From Chroogloeocystis siderophila 5.2 s.c.1 (GTDB lineage: Bacteria > Cyanobacteriota > Cyanobacteriia > Cyanobacteriales > Chroococcidiopsidaceae), in the NCBI RefSeq assembly GCF_001904655.1, contig NZ_MRCC01000005.1:1-64000 (forward strand): a stretch of DNA of 64,000 nt, given 5' to 3'. The notes beneath the pieces were generated by a model. The model was not told the DNA's origin, ran no database searches, and worked only from the letters and a program-made list of their open reading frames with translations. Position 1 is the first letter of the stretch, and each line of letters begins with the position of its first letter. Of the stretch, positions 25,019 through 33,324 are shown piece by piece. Made by a program: the position numbers and the translations under genes.

Positions 25019-27109
25019 CTAAGTTCCAATGATGCCACCATCATCTTTAGTAATCACGACCGTCGCGGATCGAGGATAAATTTTTGGATCTTGGTTAGGC
25101 CAGCGTGAGTTAATTTTACCTGCCGCAAACTCCTCTTCAGAAGTCGTTGCTCCTGGGTGCTGGACGTTAATGAACATTGTGCGCTGGTCAGGCGTTGTCA
25201 CTACACCCGTAATTTCTTGTCCGATGGGTCCTGTTAAGAAGCGGCGAATTTCACCAGTATCCGGATCAGCTGCTAACATTTGGTTGTTGCCAAACTGTGC
25301 AAACTCACCTTGGTTCTGAGAGCTTTCACCAATATCAGTCTGAATCCACAGGCGAGCGTCAGCATCAAACCACAATCCATCCGGATTCACAAAAATGTTA
25401 TCGGCATTGAGAGGGCGACCAGATAGCTTGCGGCTATCATCTTCTGGTCCAGCCAGTACAAATATATCCCATTGGAACGAGGTAGCAGTTGGGTTCTTAC
25501 CAGCTTCACTCCAGCGAATGATATGCCCCCAATCGTTTTCAGGACGGGGATTCGCAGCATCCACTTGCTCAGATTTGCGATTGGAGTTGTTCGTTAGCGT
25601 GAAGTAAACGTTTCCATTGCGAGGATCAATTGCTCCCCACTCCGGACGATCCATTTTGGTTGCACCTACAAAATCAGCAGCAGTGCGTGTATTAACCAGA
25701 ATATCTGCCTGATCTTGAAAGCCATTTTCAGGAGTCAGTCCATTCTCACCAAACTTGAGTGCGAGCCAGTTACCTGTGCCATCTTCATTGAACCGAGCCA
25801 CGTAGAGCGTTCCGTCATCCAATAAAGCCCCACTGGCTGTTGCCTGGCAATAGGGCTGTGCGGAAACATATTTGTAAATGTACTCAAACCGAGCATCATC
25901 GCCAGAATAGCAAACGATTGGCTGACCTTCTACAGGTGACTGAAACACAACTCCCTCATGCGCAAACCGTCCAAGGTAAGTGTGCTTTACAGGAGTGCTA
26001 TTGGGATTGAAAGGATCAATTTCTACCACCCAGCCAAAGGCATTCGGCTCGTTGCGATAGTCCTCAGTAGCACTGGCACCGCTTGCAGAAGCACCAAAGC
26101 GAATATACTCGTCTGCCTTGCTATCTGCCAATTCCCAGCCGTAGCGTGAAGTGCCATCGGTAGAAACTCCGTAACGCTCGTGATCGCGAGGTACGTCTTC
26201 ATCGTTGTTGAGGAAATATCTCGCCCAGTTTTCTTCACAAGTGAGATATGTATTCCAAGGAGTGACACCGTGAGCGCAGTTGTTGATTGTGCCACGAGTT
26301 CTCGTCCCATCTGGACTGTATTTCGTTTTAACTAAATCAGATCCGCGTACAGGTCCTCGAATTTCCATAGGAGTCAAGGCTGTAATCCGACGATTGCGCT
26401 GATCGCGCACTACACGCCAGCTACCATCAGATTGACGAGATATCCGTGTAATAGTGACTCCATGTCCATTCATTTCCTTGAGAACTTGATCGGTTTCACG
26501 AGTACCGTCTTCTTTCTGCGGAAAACCATCAGGACCTAATGCTTGCCCGACTGCTGCTGCATGAGTATAACGCGGCTCGATATATTCATGATTTACGACT
26601 AAGAGTCCATCGACTGAGCTACCCTCGTAAGGTGATTTACCTTCAATGGGGAAGAAGTGCATGCCGTCGTGATGCTGACCGACTTGCATTCCCTGCTCTG
26701 CTCCTGTATTTTTCAAGCTATAACGGGGAAAACTGCCACTGATCGGTTCTCCCCAAGGTATGAGAACGCGGGCGGTATAACCTTCTGGAACGACAATGGT
26801 ATCGGCTTCGCTAATAGGAACCGGTTTAAACCCCAACTTAGTATTGTTGGCACTGGCAGGACGAGCCTTCAATCCATCCATAATTGGTCCTGCAAACATT
26901 GAGGTTACGGCTGCTGCAAGTGTACCTCTTAATACTTGACGACGTTGTAAGCGAGAGTTCAAGATTGATGAAAAGAAGGGATTGCTAGAACGATTAGAGA
27001 TCGGTTCGCCATCGTTATCAAACTGCTTGGCATGGTGCGTAGCCTCCTCATATGCTCCTCCTCTAGCAATGCGGGAATACTTCTGCCTGAGACTGCGTTT
27101 ACTACTCAC
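25019..27109 (-). CDS. PhoX-family phosphatase (DUF839), Tat-exported, second copy
   Basis: A 696-residue PhoX/DUF839 protein with a long N-terminus. The twin-arginine motif sits at about residue 55 (LQRRQVLRGTLAAAVTS), preceded by an unusual 50-residue charged extension. Family blocks include FPIEGKSPYEGSSVDGLLVVNHEYIEPRY, GTINNCAHGVTPWNTYLTCEENWARYF and GRFAHEGVVFQSPVEG. It diverges strongly from the 22147 gene, so this is not a recent duplication. A regular three-unit Pho box lies about 230 bases upstream, separated by a MITE-like element. Confidence 0.9.
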   Translation of the reverse strand: MSSKRSLRQKYSRIARGGAYEEATHHAKQFDNDGEPISNRSSNPFFSSILNSRLQRRQVLRGTLAAAVTSMFAGPIMDGLKARPASANNTKLGFKPVPISEADTIVVPEGYTARVLIPWGEPISGSFPRYSLKNTGAEQGMQVGQHHDGMHFFPIEGKSPYEGSSVDGLLVVNHEYIEPRYTHAAAVGQALGPDGFPQKEDGTRETDQVLKEMNGHGVTITRISRQSDGSWRVVRDQRNRRITALTPMEIRGPVRGSDLVKTKYSPDGTRTRGTINNCAHGVTPWNTYLTCEENWARYFLNNDEDVPRDHERYGVSTDGTSRYGWELADSKADEYIRFGASASGASATEDYRNEPNAFGWVVEIDPFNPNSTPVKHTYLGRFAHEGVVFQSPVEGQPIVCYSGDDARFEYIYKYVSAQPYCQATASGALLDDGTLYVARFNEDGTGNWLALKFGENGLTPENGFQDQADILVNTRTAADFVGATKMDRPEWGAIDPRNGNVYFTLTNNSNRKSEQVDAANPRPENDWGHIIRWSEAGKNPTATSFQWDIFVLAGPEDDSRKLSGRPLNADNIFVNPDGLWFDADARLWIQTDIGESSQNQGEFAQFGNNQMLAADPDTGEIRRFLTGPIGQEITGVVTTPDQRTMFINVQHPGATTSEEEFAAGKINSRWPNQDPKIYPRSATVVITKDDGGIIGT

Positions 27110-27171
27110 GATAAGTTCTCCTCTTGTATTGCTTGCCCTGTACTGATGTGAGCATGAGTAAAGATATCGTC

Positions 27172-27293
27172 AGGACTTACGCAAATCATGAAAACATGAA
27201 ACACTTATGCCCTGATATCACAGTGCACTATCTAAGCGTTAGCTGCTATCCGTAGGCATTCAAACAAAAAATCCGAGTTCTCGCGTAAGTCCC
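27172..27293. mobile_element. MITE-like element with GGACTTACGC ends
   Basis: About 120 bp bounded by perfect ten-base terminal inverted repeats GGACTTACGC (27173-27182) and GCGTAAGTCC (27283-27292), with no coding capacity. GGACTTACGC-type ends are, as I recall, frequent on small non-autonomous elements in cyanobacteria. A clear target-site duplication was not found. It lies between the Pho box at 27342-27371 and the phosphatase start at 27109. Confidence 0.7.
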
Positions 27294-27341
27294 ACGGTAC
27301 TGCAAACTCACGTTATTACGGGTAACTACATTACTCTTGCA

Positions 27342-27371
27342 AGATTAAGATAGAGTTAATGCCAGGCTAAT
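27342..27371 (-). promoter_or_regulatory. Pho box (three 8-base repeats)
   Basis: On the minus strand ATTAGCCT-ggc-ATTAACTC-tat-CTTAATCT: three direct units of eight bases with exactly three bases between them, matching the 11-base period and the CTTAACCT consensus of PhoB/SphR sites in cyanobacteria (6, 5 and 7 of 8 matches). It predicts phosphate-starvation control of the PhoX gene at 25019-27109. Confidence 0.7.
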
Positions 27372-27426
27372 ACTAGCCATTTGTTTTTTGGAACATGGGT
27401 TATGGCAGGAGTCAGAGGTCAGAGAT

Positions 27427-27463
27427 CAGTTGACAGTGAAGAGAGTGTGGGAAGACTTTGTCA
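27427..27463 (+). repeat. 37-base dispersed repeat, copy 1
   Basis: The sequence beginning CAGTTGACAGTGAAGAGAGT and ending GACTTTGTCA is identical at 34979-35015. It is followed here by further GTTGACAGT/ACTGTCAAC-type inverted sequence. The rest of 27294-27609 apart from the Pho box shows no gene. Confidence 0.8.
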
Positions 27464-27609
27464 ACTATCAACTACCAACTGTCAACTTAGCGTGTTCGAT
27501 GTCCTAACTACCCCAACGAGACTGCTATAGATGACACAAAAGAAATATTGCAAGTTTAAGCTTACTTGCGCTCGCACCTGATCATCAATATTATATAATT
27601 TCGCTACAA

Positions 27610-28104
27610 CTAATTAGCCGAGGCATTTTGCAGCCGCAATAACTCATTTTTCACTCGTCGTTCGAGTTGCGCGTCGCTTTGCAAGTTGACTGTGATTGCA
27701 TTAAAGCGATTAATCGTTAAACCATTACTTTCGACAATTTGCCGCGATCGCTTGCAGAACTCGACTGCAATATTACGTGCATCTGTAGGTAGCGAACTAA
27801 AGCTACGTGGTTGGTTGCAAACAATTGGTGGAATATTGTCTGAAGAAATGATTCTTTTGATTTCGTTAAACGCGGTTTGTCGCACAGGTTCCATGACGAG
27901 AACTGAGCGAGCATAGTTTGTCACCTCTGCATTGCTCACAGCTTGGGCATAAGCTACAGAAGAAAATTCCACTTTTCGCGATCCAGCTAAATTAGGAACT
28001 AATCCAGATACGACACTTACACTACTTAAAGTAGCGATAACAAGCGATCGCGATAGCATTCGGCGGAAGTGATGACCAGAAACGATATGCCGATAAGATA
28101 TCAT
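27610..28104 (-). CDS. DUF4168 secreted protein
   Basis: A 164-residue protein with a hydrophobic signal segment (about 19-38) and cleavage likely near AYAQA. The mature part fits DUF4168: AEVTNYARSVLVMEPVRQTAFNEIKRII, two cysteines (VCNQP, EFCKRS) and the C-terminal QLERRVKNELLRLQ helix. These proteins are found in the periplasm or cell envelope of cyanobacteria. Their function is unknown. It is flanked by a long gap on one side and holA on the other. Confidence 0.75.
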   Translation of the reverse strand: MISYRHIVSGHHFRRMLSRSLVIATLSSVSVVSGLVPNLAGSRKVEFSSVAYAQAVSNAEVTNYARSVLVMEPVRQTAFNEIKRIISSDNIPPIVCNQPRSFSSLPTDARNIAVEFCKRSRQIVESNGLTINRFNAITVNLQSDAQLERRVKNELLRLQNASAN

Positions 28105-28343
28105 ACAACAAGCAACGAGAACAGTACTTTAGAGTAACAATTGTTTTGAAGTAATTTATTGCTTATAAGTTCCAGAAATCAAATTATTCTCAAGTTAATC
28201 GCTGAGCGATCACCAAAATCTCCGAACTTAATTTTTTCAGACTTCTCCGTATTTTTCCTGAACTTGACTGAAGTTCTTTAGTTGAGCAGTCAAGAGGAGA
28301 AATTCTTAATGTCCTTACCACACCCAATCAATTACTAACAGAT

Positions 28344-29321
28344 TTAGCAAAAAAGTTGGCAAAGTTCCATAATCTTCGTTTGTAAAACTAAAATTTCCTC
28401 AATTCCTTGTTTTAGGCTGACTTCGAGTTCGAGTAATACTGGCAATGTAGAAGCGAGTTGCTTCACGGAAACGCCTTTAACGTCTTGTTGTAAAAAGTAA
28501 ACGCGCTTAGGATTTGCAATTTCAGCCGCTTGCGCGATCGCTGCATTATCTTGCCTTGTCTCACTCATCAGCTTCACCCACAACCACATACGAAATTGTC
28601 CTATTAAAGTCGCAACGATGCGCAAAGCAGGCTCATTTTGCTCGATCAGTTGTGTTATCAATTCTAACGCTTTCGCCGAATCGCCATCTTTAATTGCGGC
28701 GGCTAGGTGCAAACTGTTGTGAGTATTATTACTAACTAAGGCAGCGACTGCGGCTTTATCTATGGGTTTTGAGTCAAAACTGGCAAATATGCGTAATTTC
28801 TCTAATTCGTTATACATTTGACGTGTATCATTGCCGACAGCTTCCGCTAGCATCTGCGCACTTTGCAACGTCAGTTTGATATTCAATTCCCGCGCCGCTT
28901 GTTGTACTTTGTCAATGAGTTGCTCGGTTTTCCACGGAGGAATCAAGGAAAATTCCTGAATTTGTGCAAATTTTTGGACTAGCTGCGTAGATTTGAGACG
29001 TCCATCCGGTTTATTGCGACAGCTGAGTAGTAAAACTGAGTTTTCAGGAATCGCGGGTAATGTGCGTTGTAACTCGGCTAATAAGTCAGTGGAACACTGC
29101 TGAAATACTGTTGTATCAACAAGCCATGTCAAGCGATGACCAGCGCCAAAAGGAGGTGTGATAGCTTGTGTAAGTCCTTGGATAACTGCGTCAGGTTGCG
29201 TCGCTGGAATTACGGTATAGTTAAAACTGAGCCATTGGGAATCAACAAAGCGATCGCGTAAGCGAAAAATTGCTGTTTGCATCGCGAAATCATCTTCACC
29301 CCAGTAAACATAAATTGGCAT
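28344..29321 (-). CDS. holA: DNA polymerase III delta subunit
   Basis: Clamp-loader subunit that opens the beta sliding clamp. The 325-residue protein starts MPIYVYWGEDDFAMQTAIFRLR, typical of cyanobacterial HolA, and contains TWLVDTTVFQ, LLSCRNKPDGRLKSTQLVQKF and the C-terminal helical domain LAAAIKDGDSAKALELITQL with FRMWLWVKLM. The ATG at 29321 is chosen over a GTG three codons upstream. It is divergent from cobH, with only 11 bases between the two start codons if cobH begins at its GTG. Confidence 0.92.
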   Translation of the reverse strand: MPIYVYWGEDDFAMQTAIFRLRDRFVDSQWLSFNYTVIPATQPDAVIQGLTQAITPPFGAGHRLTWLVDTTVFQQCSTDLLAELQRTLPAIPENSVLLLSCRNKPDGRLKSTQLVQKFAQIQEFSLIPPWKTEQLIDKVQQAARELNIKLTLQSAQMLAEAVGNDTRQMYNELEKLRIFASFDSKPIDKAAVAALVSNNTHNSLHLAAAIKDGDSAKALELITQLIEQNEPALRIVATLIGQFRMWLWVKLMSETRQDNAAIAQAAEIANPKRVYFLQQDVKGVSVKQLASTLPVLLELEVSLKQGIEEILVLQTKIMELCQLFC

Positions 29322-29332
29322 AAAAATCACTC

Positions 29333-29962
29333 GTGAAGCGCGAACAAAACGAAAGTACGATCCAAATCCATCCCATTATGGAGCAAAGTTTTGCCGTCAT
29401 TGACCGCGAAATCGGCGCGCATAATTGGAGTGATGCGGAATATGCGATCATCCGCCGCGTGATTCACACTACCGCCGACTTTGAGTTTAAACATCTGATT
29501 TCCTTTAGTCCAAAAGCAATTCATGCCGGAATCGCGGCGCTGCGGTGTGGTGTTCCGATTGTTACCGATGTCAGCATGGTGAAACAGGGTGTTATCGGAT
29601 TGGTAACAAAGACATTTAATAACCCACTAATCAGCGCGGTAGAACAAGTTAGTACTGCTTTACCAGGAAAAACGCGCACCGAAACAGGTATACTTCAATG
29701 TTACGAGAAATATCCGCACGCTATCTATGTCATTGGTAATGCCCCAACCGCTTTACTAGCGTTGTGCGATCGCATCACAACAACTTCTATCTTACCCGCA
29801 TTGGCGATTGGCGCTCCGGTAGGTTTTATTTCGGTTTTGGAGTCGAAAGCCGCATTAGCCCAAACACCCGTTCATCAAATTCGCGTTGAAAGTCGTAAGG
29901 GAGGATCGGCTGTTGCTGCGGCAATTCTCAATGCTCTCATTATGCTAGCACTACAGAAGTAG
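29333..29962 (+). CDS. cobH: Precorrin-8X methylmutase
   Basis: Converts precorrin-8X to hydrogenobyrinic acid by moving a methyl group, in cobalamin synthesis. The 209 residues include IQIHPIMEQSFAVIDREIG with the catalytic-region His, the block RRVIHTTADFEF, VPIVTDVSMVKQGV and YVIGNAPTALLAL, GAPVGFISVLESK, all family-defining. The GTG at 29333 is preferred because the conserved N-terminal segment lies before the first ATG (29378). It is followed 15 bases later by cobL. Confidence 0.93.
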   Translation: MKREQNESTIQIHPIMEQSFAVIDREIGAHNWSDAEYAIIRRVIHTTADFEFKHLISFSPKAIHAGIAALRCGVPIVTDVSMVKQGVIGLVTKTFNNPLISAVEQVSTALPGKTRTETGILQCYEKYPHAIYVIGNAPTALLALCDRITTTSILPALAIGAPVGFISVLESKAALAQTPVHQIRVESRKGGSAVAAAILNALIMLALQK

Positions 29963-29977
29963 AAATCAGGATGATTG

Positions 29978-31204
29978 ATGAGCGTAGTTCATGTTGTCGG
30001 AATCGGTTTGGATGGTAAAGCAGGGTTAAGCGAGAATGTACAGCAAATCGTTGCCCAAGCGACATTATTAATGGGAAGCGATCGCCATTTAAGCTATTTT
30101 CCTAAGCATCCCGCCCAAAAGTGGGTACTTGGTGATTTTACCGCAGCGATTGAGCGCATTCGACAGCAAAATACAGGCAATATCGTTGTCTTGGTCAGCG
30201 GCGATCCGCTATTTTTTGGTTTAGGGCGACTTTTAGTAGCAGAATTTCCGTCCGAAAAACTCGCTTTTCACCCGCATTTAAGTTCAGTACAATTAGCATT
30301 TAACGCGATCAAGGTTCCCTGGCACGATGCTAAAATCATTAGCGTTCACGGACGTTCGTTAACAGAATTAATTCAAGCATTACAGCAAGGCGTTGAGAAG
30401 ATTGCTGTGTTGACAGATAACACAAATACTCCGAGTGCGATCGCGCGTTTGCTTCAGTCGTTAGATTTACCAAGCGATTATCAGTTTTGGGTTTGCGAAA
30501 ATTTAGGGAGTCAGCCACAACGCGTACAATCTTGCTCACTCGAACAAGTTGCATCAACAACGTTTGCACCGTTGAATGTCGTTGTTTTACTGCGTCAAAG
30601 TGACTCAAAAGACTTAGATTTAGCAACTTTACCACAGTTTGGTTTACCCGATCGCGTATTTTTAAGTTTTAGCGATCGCCCAGGATTAATGACCAAGCGC
30701 GAAATCCGCGTGTTAGTTTTGGGAGAGTTAGCGTTACAACCTGGGCAAATTGTCTGGGATATTGGTGCAGGTACGGGTTCCGTTGCGATCGAAATCGCCC
30801 GCTTGTTTCCGACATCTTGCATCTATGCCATCGAAAAAACCGCAGCAGGGACAACTTTAATTCAACAAAATTGCGATCGCTTTGGTGTAAAGAATGTTGT
30901 TTCGATTCACGGTAGGGCGCCAGAAGTTTTATCACAACTTCCCACCGCAGATCGCGTGTTTATTGGTGGTAGTGGCGGTAATTTAGTTGCTATTTTGGAG
31001 GCTGTGCGCCTTTCCCCCAATGGTGTTATTGTCCTTGCTTTAGCAACGGTAGAACACCTTGCGATCGCGTTAGATTGGCTCAAACATCAACAATGGCATT
31101 ATCAAATGTTGCAAGTACAGCTATCGCGTTCTGTACCAATTGCGGATTTAACGCGGTTTACACCCTTAAATCCTGTAACAATTTTGAGTGCTACCACGAA
31201 GTAA
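29978..31204 (+). CDS. cobL: Precorrin-6Y C5,15-methyltransferase (decarboxylating)
   Basis: Fusion of CbiE and CbiT-type domains that methylates C5 and C15 and decarboxylates the precorrin ring. The N-terminal half has the tetrapyrrole methyltransferase pattern (VVHVVGIGLDGKAGLSEN, NIVVLVSGDPLFFGLGR). The C-terminal half starts near DRPGLMTKREIRVLVLGEL and has a SAM motif VWDIGAGTGSVAIEIARLFP and DRVFIGGSGGNL. Its 408 residues match the fused form. The ATG at 29978 is used, not the TTG before it. It follows cobH directly, forming a two-gene cobalamin unit. Confidence 0.93.
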   Translation: MSVVHVVGIGLDGKAGLSENVQQIVAQATLLMGSDRHLSYFPKHPAQKWVLGDFTAAIERIRQQNTGNIVVLVSGDPLFFGLGRLLVAEFPSEKLAFHPHLSSVQLAFNAIKVPWHDAKIISVHGRSLTELIQALQQGVEKIAVLTDNTNTPSAIARLLQSLDLPSDYQFWVCENLGSQPQRVQSCSLEQVASTTFAPLNVVVLLRQSDSKDLDLATLPQFGLPDRVFLSFSDRPGLMTKREIRVLVLGELALQPGQIVWDIGAGTGSVAIEIARLFPTSCIYAIEKTAAGTTLIQQNCDRFGVKNVVSIHGRAPEVLSQLPTADRVFIGGSGGNLVAILEAVRLSPNGVIVLALATVEHLAIALDWLKHQQWHYQMLQVQLSRSVPIADLTRFTPLNPVTILSATTK

Positions 31205-31220
31205 TCGATAATATGTGTTT

Positions 31221-31246
31221 CCCATTACCAATTACCCATTACCAAT
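31221..31246. repeat. ATTACCAATTACCC repeat at a gene end
   Basis: Tandem units CCATTACCAATTACC. The repeat contains the stop codon and encodes the last residues (VMGNW) of the CPBP protease gene on the minus strand. A longer copy is inside menD at 51554-51593. Confidence 0.75.
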
Positions 31247-32079
31247 AAAATTCCCGCCGTTGCGAGTAACAGTAAAATTCCTAAAATGCCAGCCAGCGGT
31301 TTCGCATATTTCCCTGTTACCCAGTCAGGAACTTTTTGTGTGTAGGTGAGAATTTGAGTGGTGTCGATGGATGCGATCGCCCACACCCAACCGCTATGTA
31401 GTCCCCAAGCTAAGCCTAAACTTCCACTATCAATAACTCGCGCTAACACAAGTACCATCCCCATCAACCACAATCCAGGAAGTTGCGGTACAGTTTCGCG
31501 TTGTTCCCACACAAGATGCAATACCGCAAAAATTCCGCTAGAAATAACTGCGGCGATCCACAATGGATAATCTTGCTGCATTTGTGTCAGCATAAAGCCC
31601 CGAAAAATTAATTCTTCAGTTGCACTTACCCATAGCGCTAAAACGAATGTCGGTAGTACGACACTCATGATTTGCTGTAGCGATATCTTTTGCCAATTTA
31701 CCCAGCCCAAAATTGTTTGAATCGCAAACAAAATCGCGAGACTGAGGATGGCGATCGCTAAACCTACGCCCAAAGATCGCAGAATTGCAAAATTCCAGAC
31801 CAAGCCATAGTCTAAAAAAATTCTGTTTGTGATTTGGCTCACTTTCCAAAGCACAATTGGGGCAAGAAGATAGAGTGATGCTAATAACGGAAGTTTCTGC
31901 GCAGCTAAAGTCTTTGACTCACCACGCGCGACAAACAGCGGAATTGCTATTGGCAACCAACACCCAGCCCAAGCAGTTAAAAAGCCTATTACTTGTAGTA
32001 ATGATACTGGGGTAGCTGCCAAATTTATCAGCAAACTATGCGCTGTATATTGAAGATGCTCGTTCAAAACCGCTGTCAA
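31225..32079 (-). CDS. CPBP-family intramembrane metalloprotease
   Basis: A membrane protein of 284 residues with about eight hydrophobic segments. The CPBP (Rce1-like) motif 1 is EELIFRGFML (two Glu and Arg), motif 2 region FAVLHLVWE with a His, and motif 3 includes LAWGLHSGWVWA with the second metal-ligand His. These proteases process membrane or prenylated peptides; the substrate is not evident. The frame offers only TTG at 32079 near the expected start, so the start is uncertain. The final residues come from a dispersed repeat. It is convergent with cobL. Confidence 0.82.
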   Translation of the reverse strand: MTAVLNEHLQYTAHSLLINLAATPVSLLQVIGFLTAWAGCWLPIAIPLFVARGESKTLAAQKLPLLASLYLLAPIVLWKVSQITNRIFLDYGLVWNFAILRSLGVGLAIAILSLAILFAIQTILGWVNWQKISLQQIMSVVLPTFVLALWVSATEELIFRGFMLTQMQQDYPLWIAAVISSGIFAVLHLVWEQRETVPQLPGLWLMGMVLVLARVIDSGSLGLAWGLHSGWVWAIASIDTTQILTYTQKVPDWVTGKYAKPLAGILGILLLLATAGILLVMGNW

Positions 32080-32175
32080 TTTGCCAGATTTTTTTTGATT
32101 GAAGATTAATAAAAAGGTCAGGCTAAAAGTTATGTTTCCGATATTGAGGAATGAGCCTTAATCCTTTTGAGAAAA

Positions 32176-32589
32176 TTATTCTTCATCTTCGTCAGCATCT
32201 TCGTCCTGGCTAGCACTTTTATCACTATCTAGTTGAATCAAGTGAATGTGTTTGTATCCTAGCTTGATTTCAAATTCATCTCCTGGTTTGAGTCCCATTG
32301 CCTCAGTGTAAGTTGCACCTATGACAATTTGACCATTTTTGTGAACACTAACACGATATGTTGGTTCGCGACCGCGTCCATCTTTTGGTCCTTCTGGACT
32401 TAGGGGAATTCCTCTAGCTGCTAATAATGCATCATAGAAATCAGTGAGATTAACGCGAGTCTGTTTATTCTTGGTTACTGTGTAATAACCACAGCGCTTT
32501 GCTCTTTCTCGTCTTGGTAAGTCAGATAATTCTTTTACCTTTTGCAGTAATGCTTTTCCTGTTAATGGTGCAGTTGCGGTTTCAGTCAT
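32176..32589 (-). CDS. cyAbrB-type transcriptional regulator
   Basis: A 137-residue cyanobacterial AbrB-like DNA-binding protein. The N-terminal part is APLTGKALLQKVKEL and RRERAKRCGYYTV. The middle has NKQTRVNLTDFYDALLAARG. The swapped-hairpin AbrB fold is at the C-terminal side (EPTYRVSVHKNGQIVIGATYTEAMGLKPGDEFEI), followed by an acidic tail DEDADEDEE. The C-terminal placement of the AbrB fold is specific to cyanobacteria, where such proteins tune carbon and nitrogen gene expression. Whether it is the cyAbrB1 or cyAbrB2 orthologue needs alignment. Confidence 0.9.
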   Translation of the reverse strand: MTETATAPLTGKALLQKVKELSDLPRRERAKRCGYYTVTKNKQTRVNLTDFYDALLAARGIPLSPEGPKDGRGREPTYRVSVHKNGQIVIGATYTEAMGLKPGDEFEIKLGYKHIHLIQLDSDKSASQDEDADEDEE

Positions 32590-33324
32590 CGCACTTATAA
32601 ATCCTTACGTTCTCCAAGTTGGTTTCATTGTCTTTTACAACAATGACATTATAAAAAATATATCCTCTTCTCTCTACTTTTTAGCAAAATAATCTGGGAA
32701 TATTTACATCTTATCCCTTGTTAAATTATATTTGCATACAATTTTTATTGTAGTGGCGAAGCAGCGAGGTAATGAGTAAAGTTTTTGGCAATTTGCAAAT
32801 ATTTTTATTTTGCCAGTGAGGCAACCATTGATTAGCGATATCAAAAATTAAACGCAGATGCCTCTTTGTTCGGCTTTTATTAGTCTGTGCTACAAATAAT
32901 GGCTAGCAGTTTACTGATTTATCCACGAGGGTCTCAATCCCAGCCAGCATATTATGTCAAGTCCAGACACATAATTCTTAAGACATATTTTTTGTAACAT
33001 TGTGGTTTGTCATTCACCAATCAACAACTCAACCTTAGTTAAACCAACTGAAAAAATAGTTGCGACAAATCACAATTCTCCCTTCTCCTCTCCTGTGGAC
33101 TTCGGCTCATCTCTGTATATCAACTTTCAAGCAAAACATTATTAAGTAGGTAGAAGGGCTGAGCTAACCAGAGTTCTGAGATCGGTTTTAAACTAGAAGT
33201 AACCTCCAAATCACCTACTAAGTACCAAAGTGTAGTAAGTGATCGCAAAATATCTTAGCAAGTAAATGCTAGCAAGACGATCAAATTATAGGTACGCATA
33301 AAAAAACTGTAAGGCTTTGTAAAG
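32590..33324. other. Long intergenic region
   Basis: About 735 bases between cyAbrB and sdhB without a supportable coding frame. It is AT-rich. Near its end a ten-base inverted repeat TCACCTACTA / TAGTAAGTGA with one mismatch (about 33211-33242) could form a hairpin about 80 bases upstream of sdhB. The region should hold the divergent promoters of cyAbrB and sdhB and has room for a small RNA, but none was identified. Confidence 0.6.
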
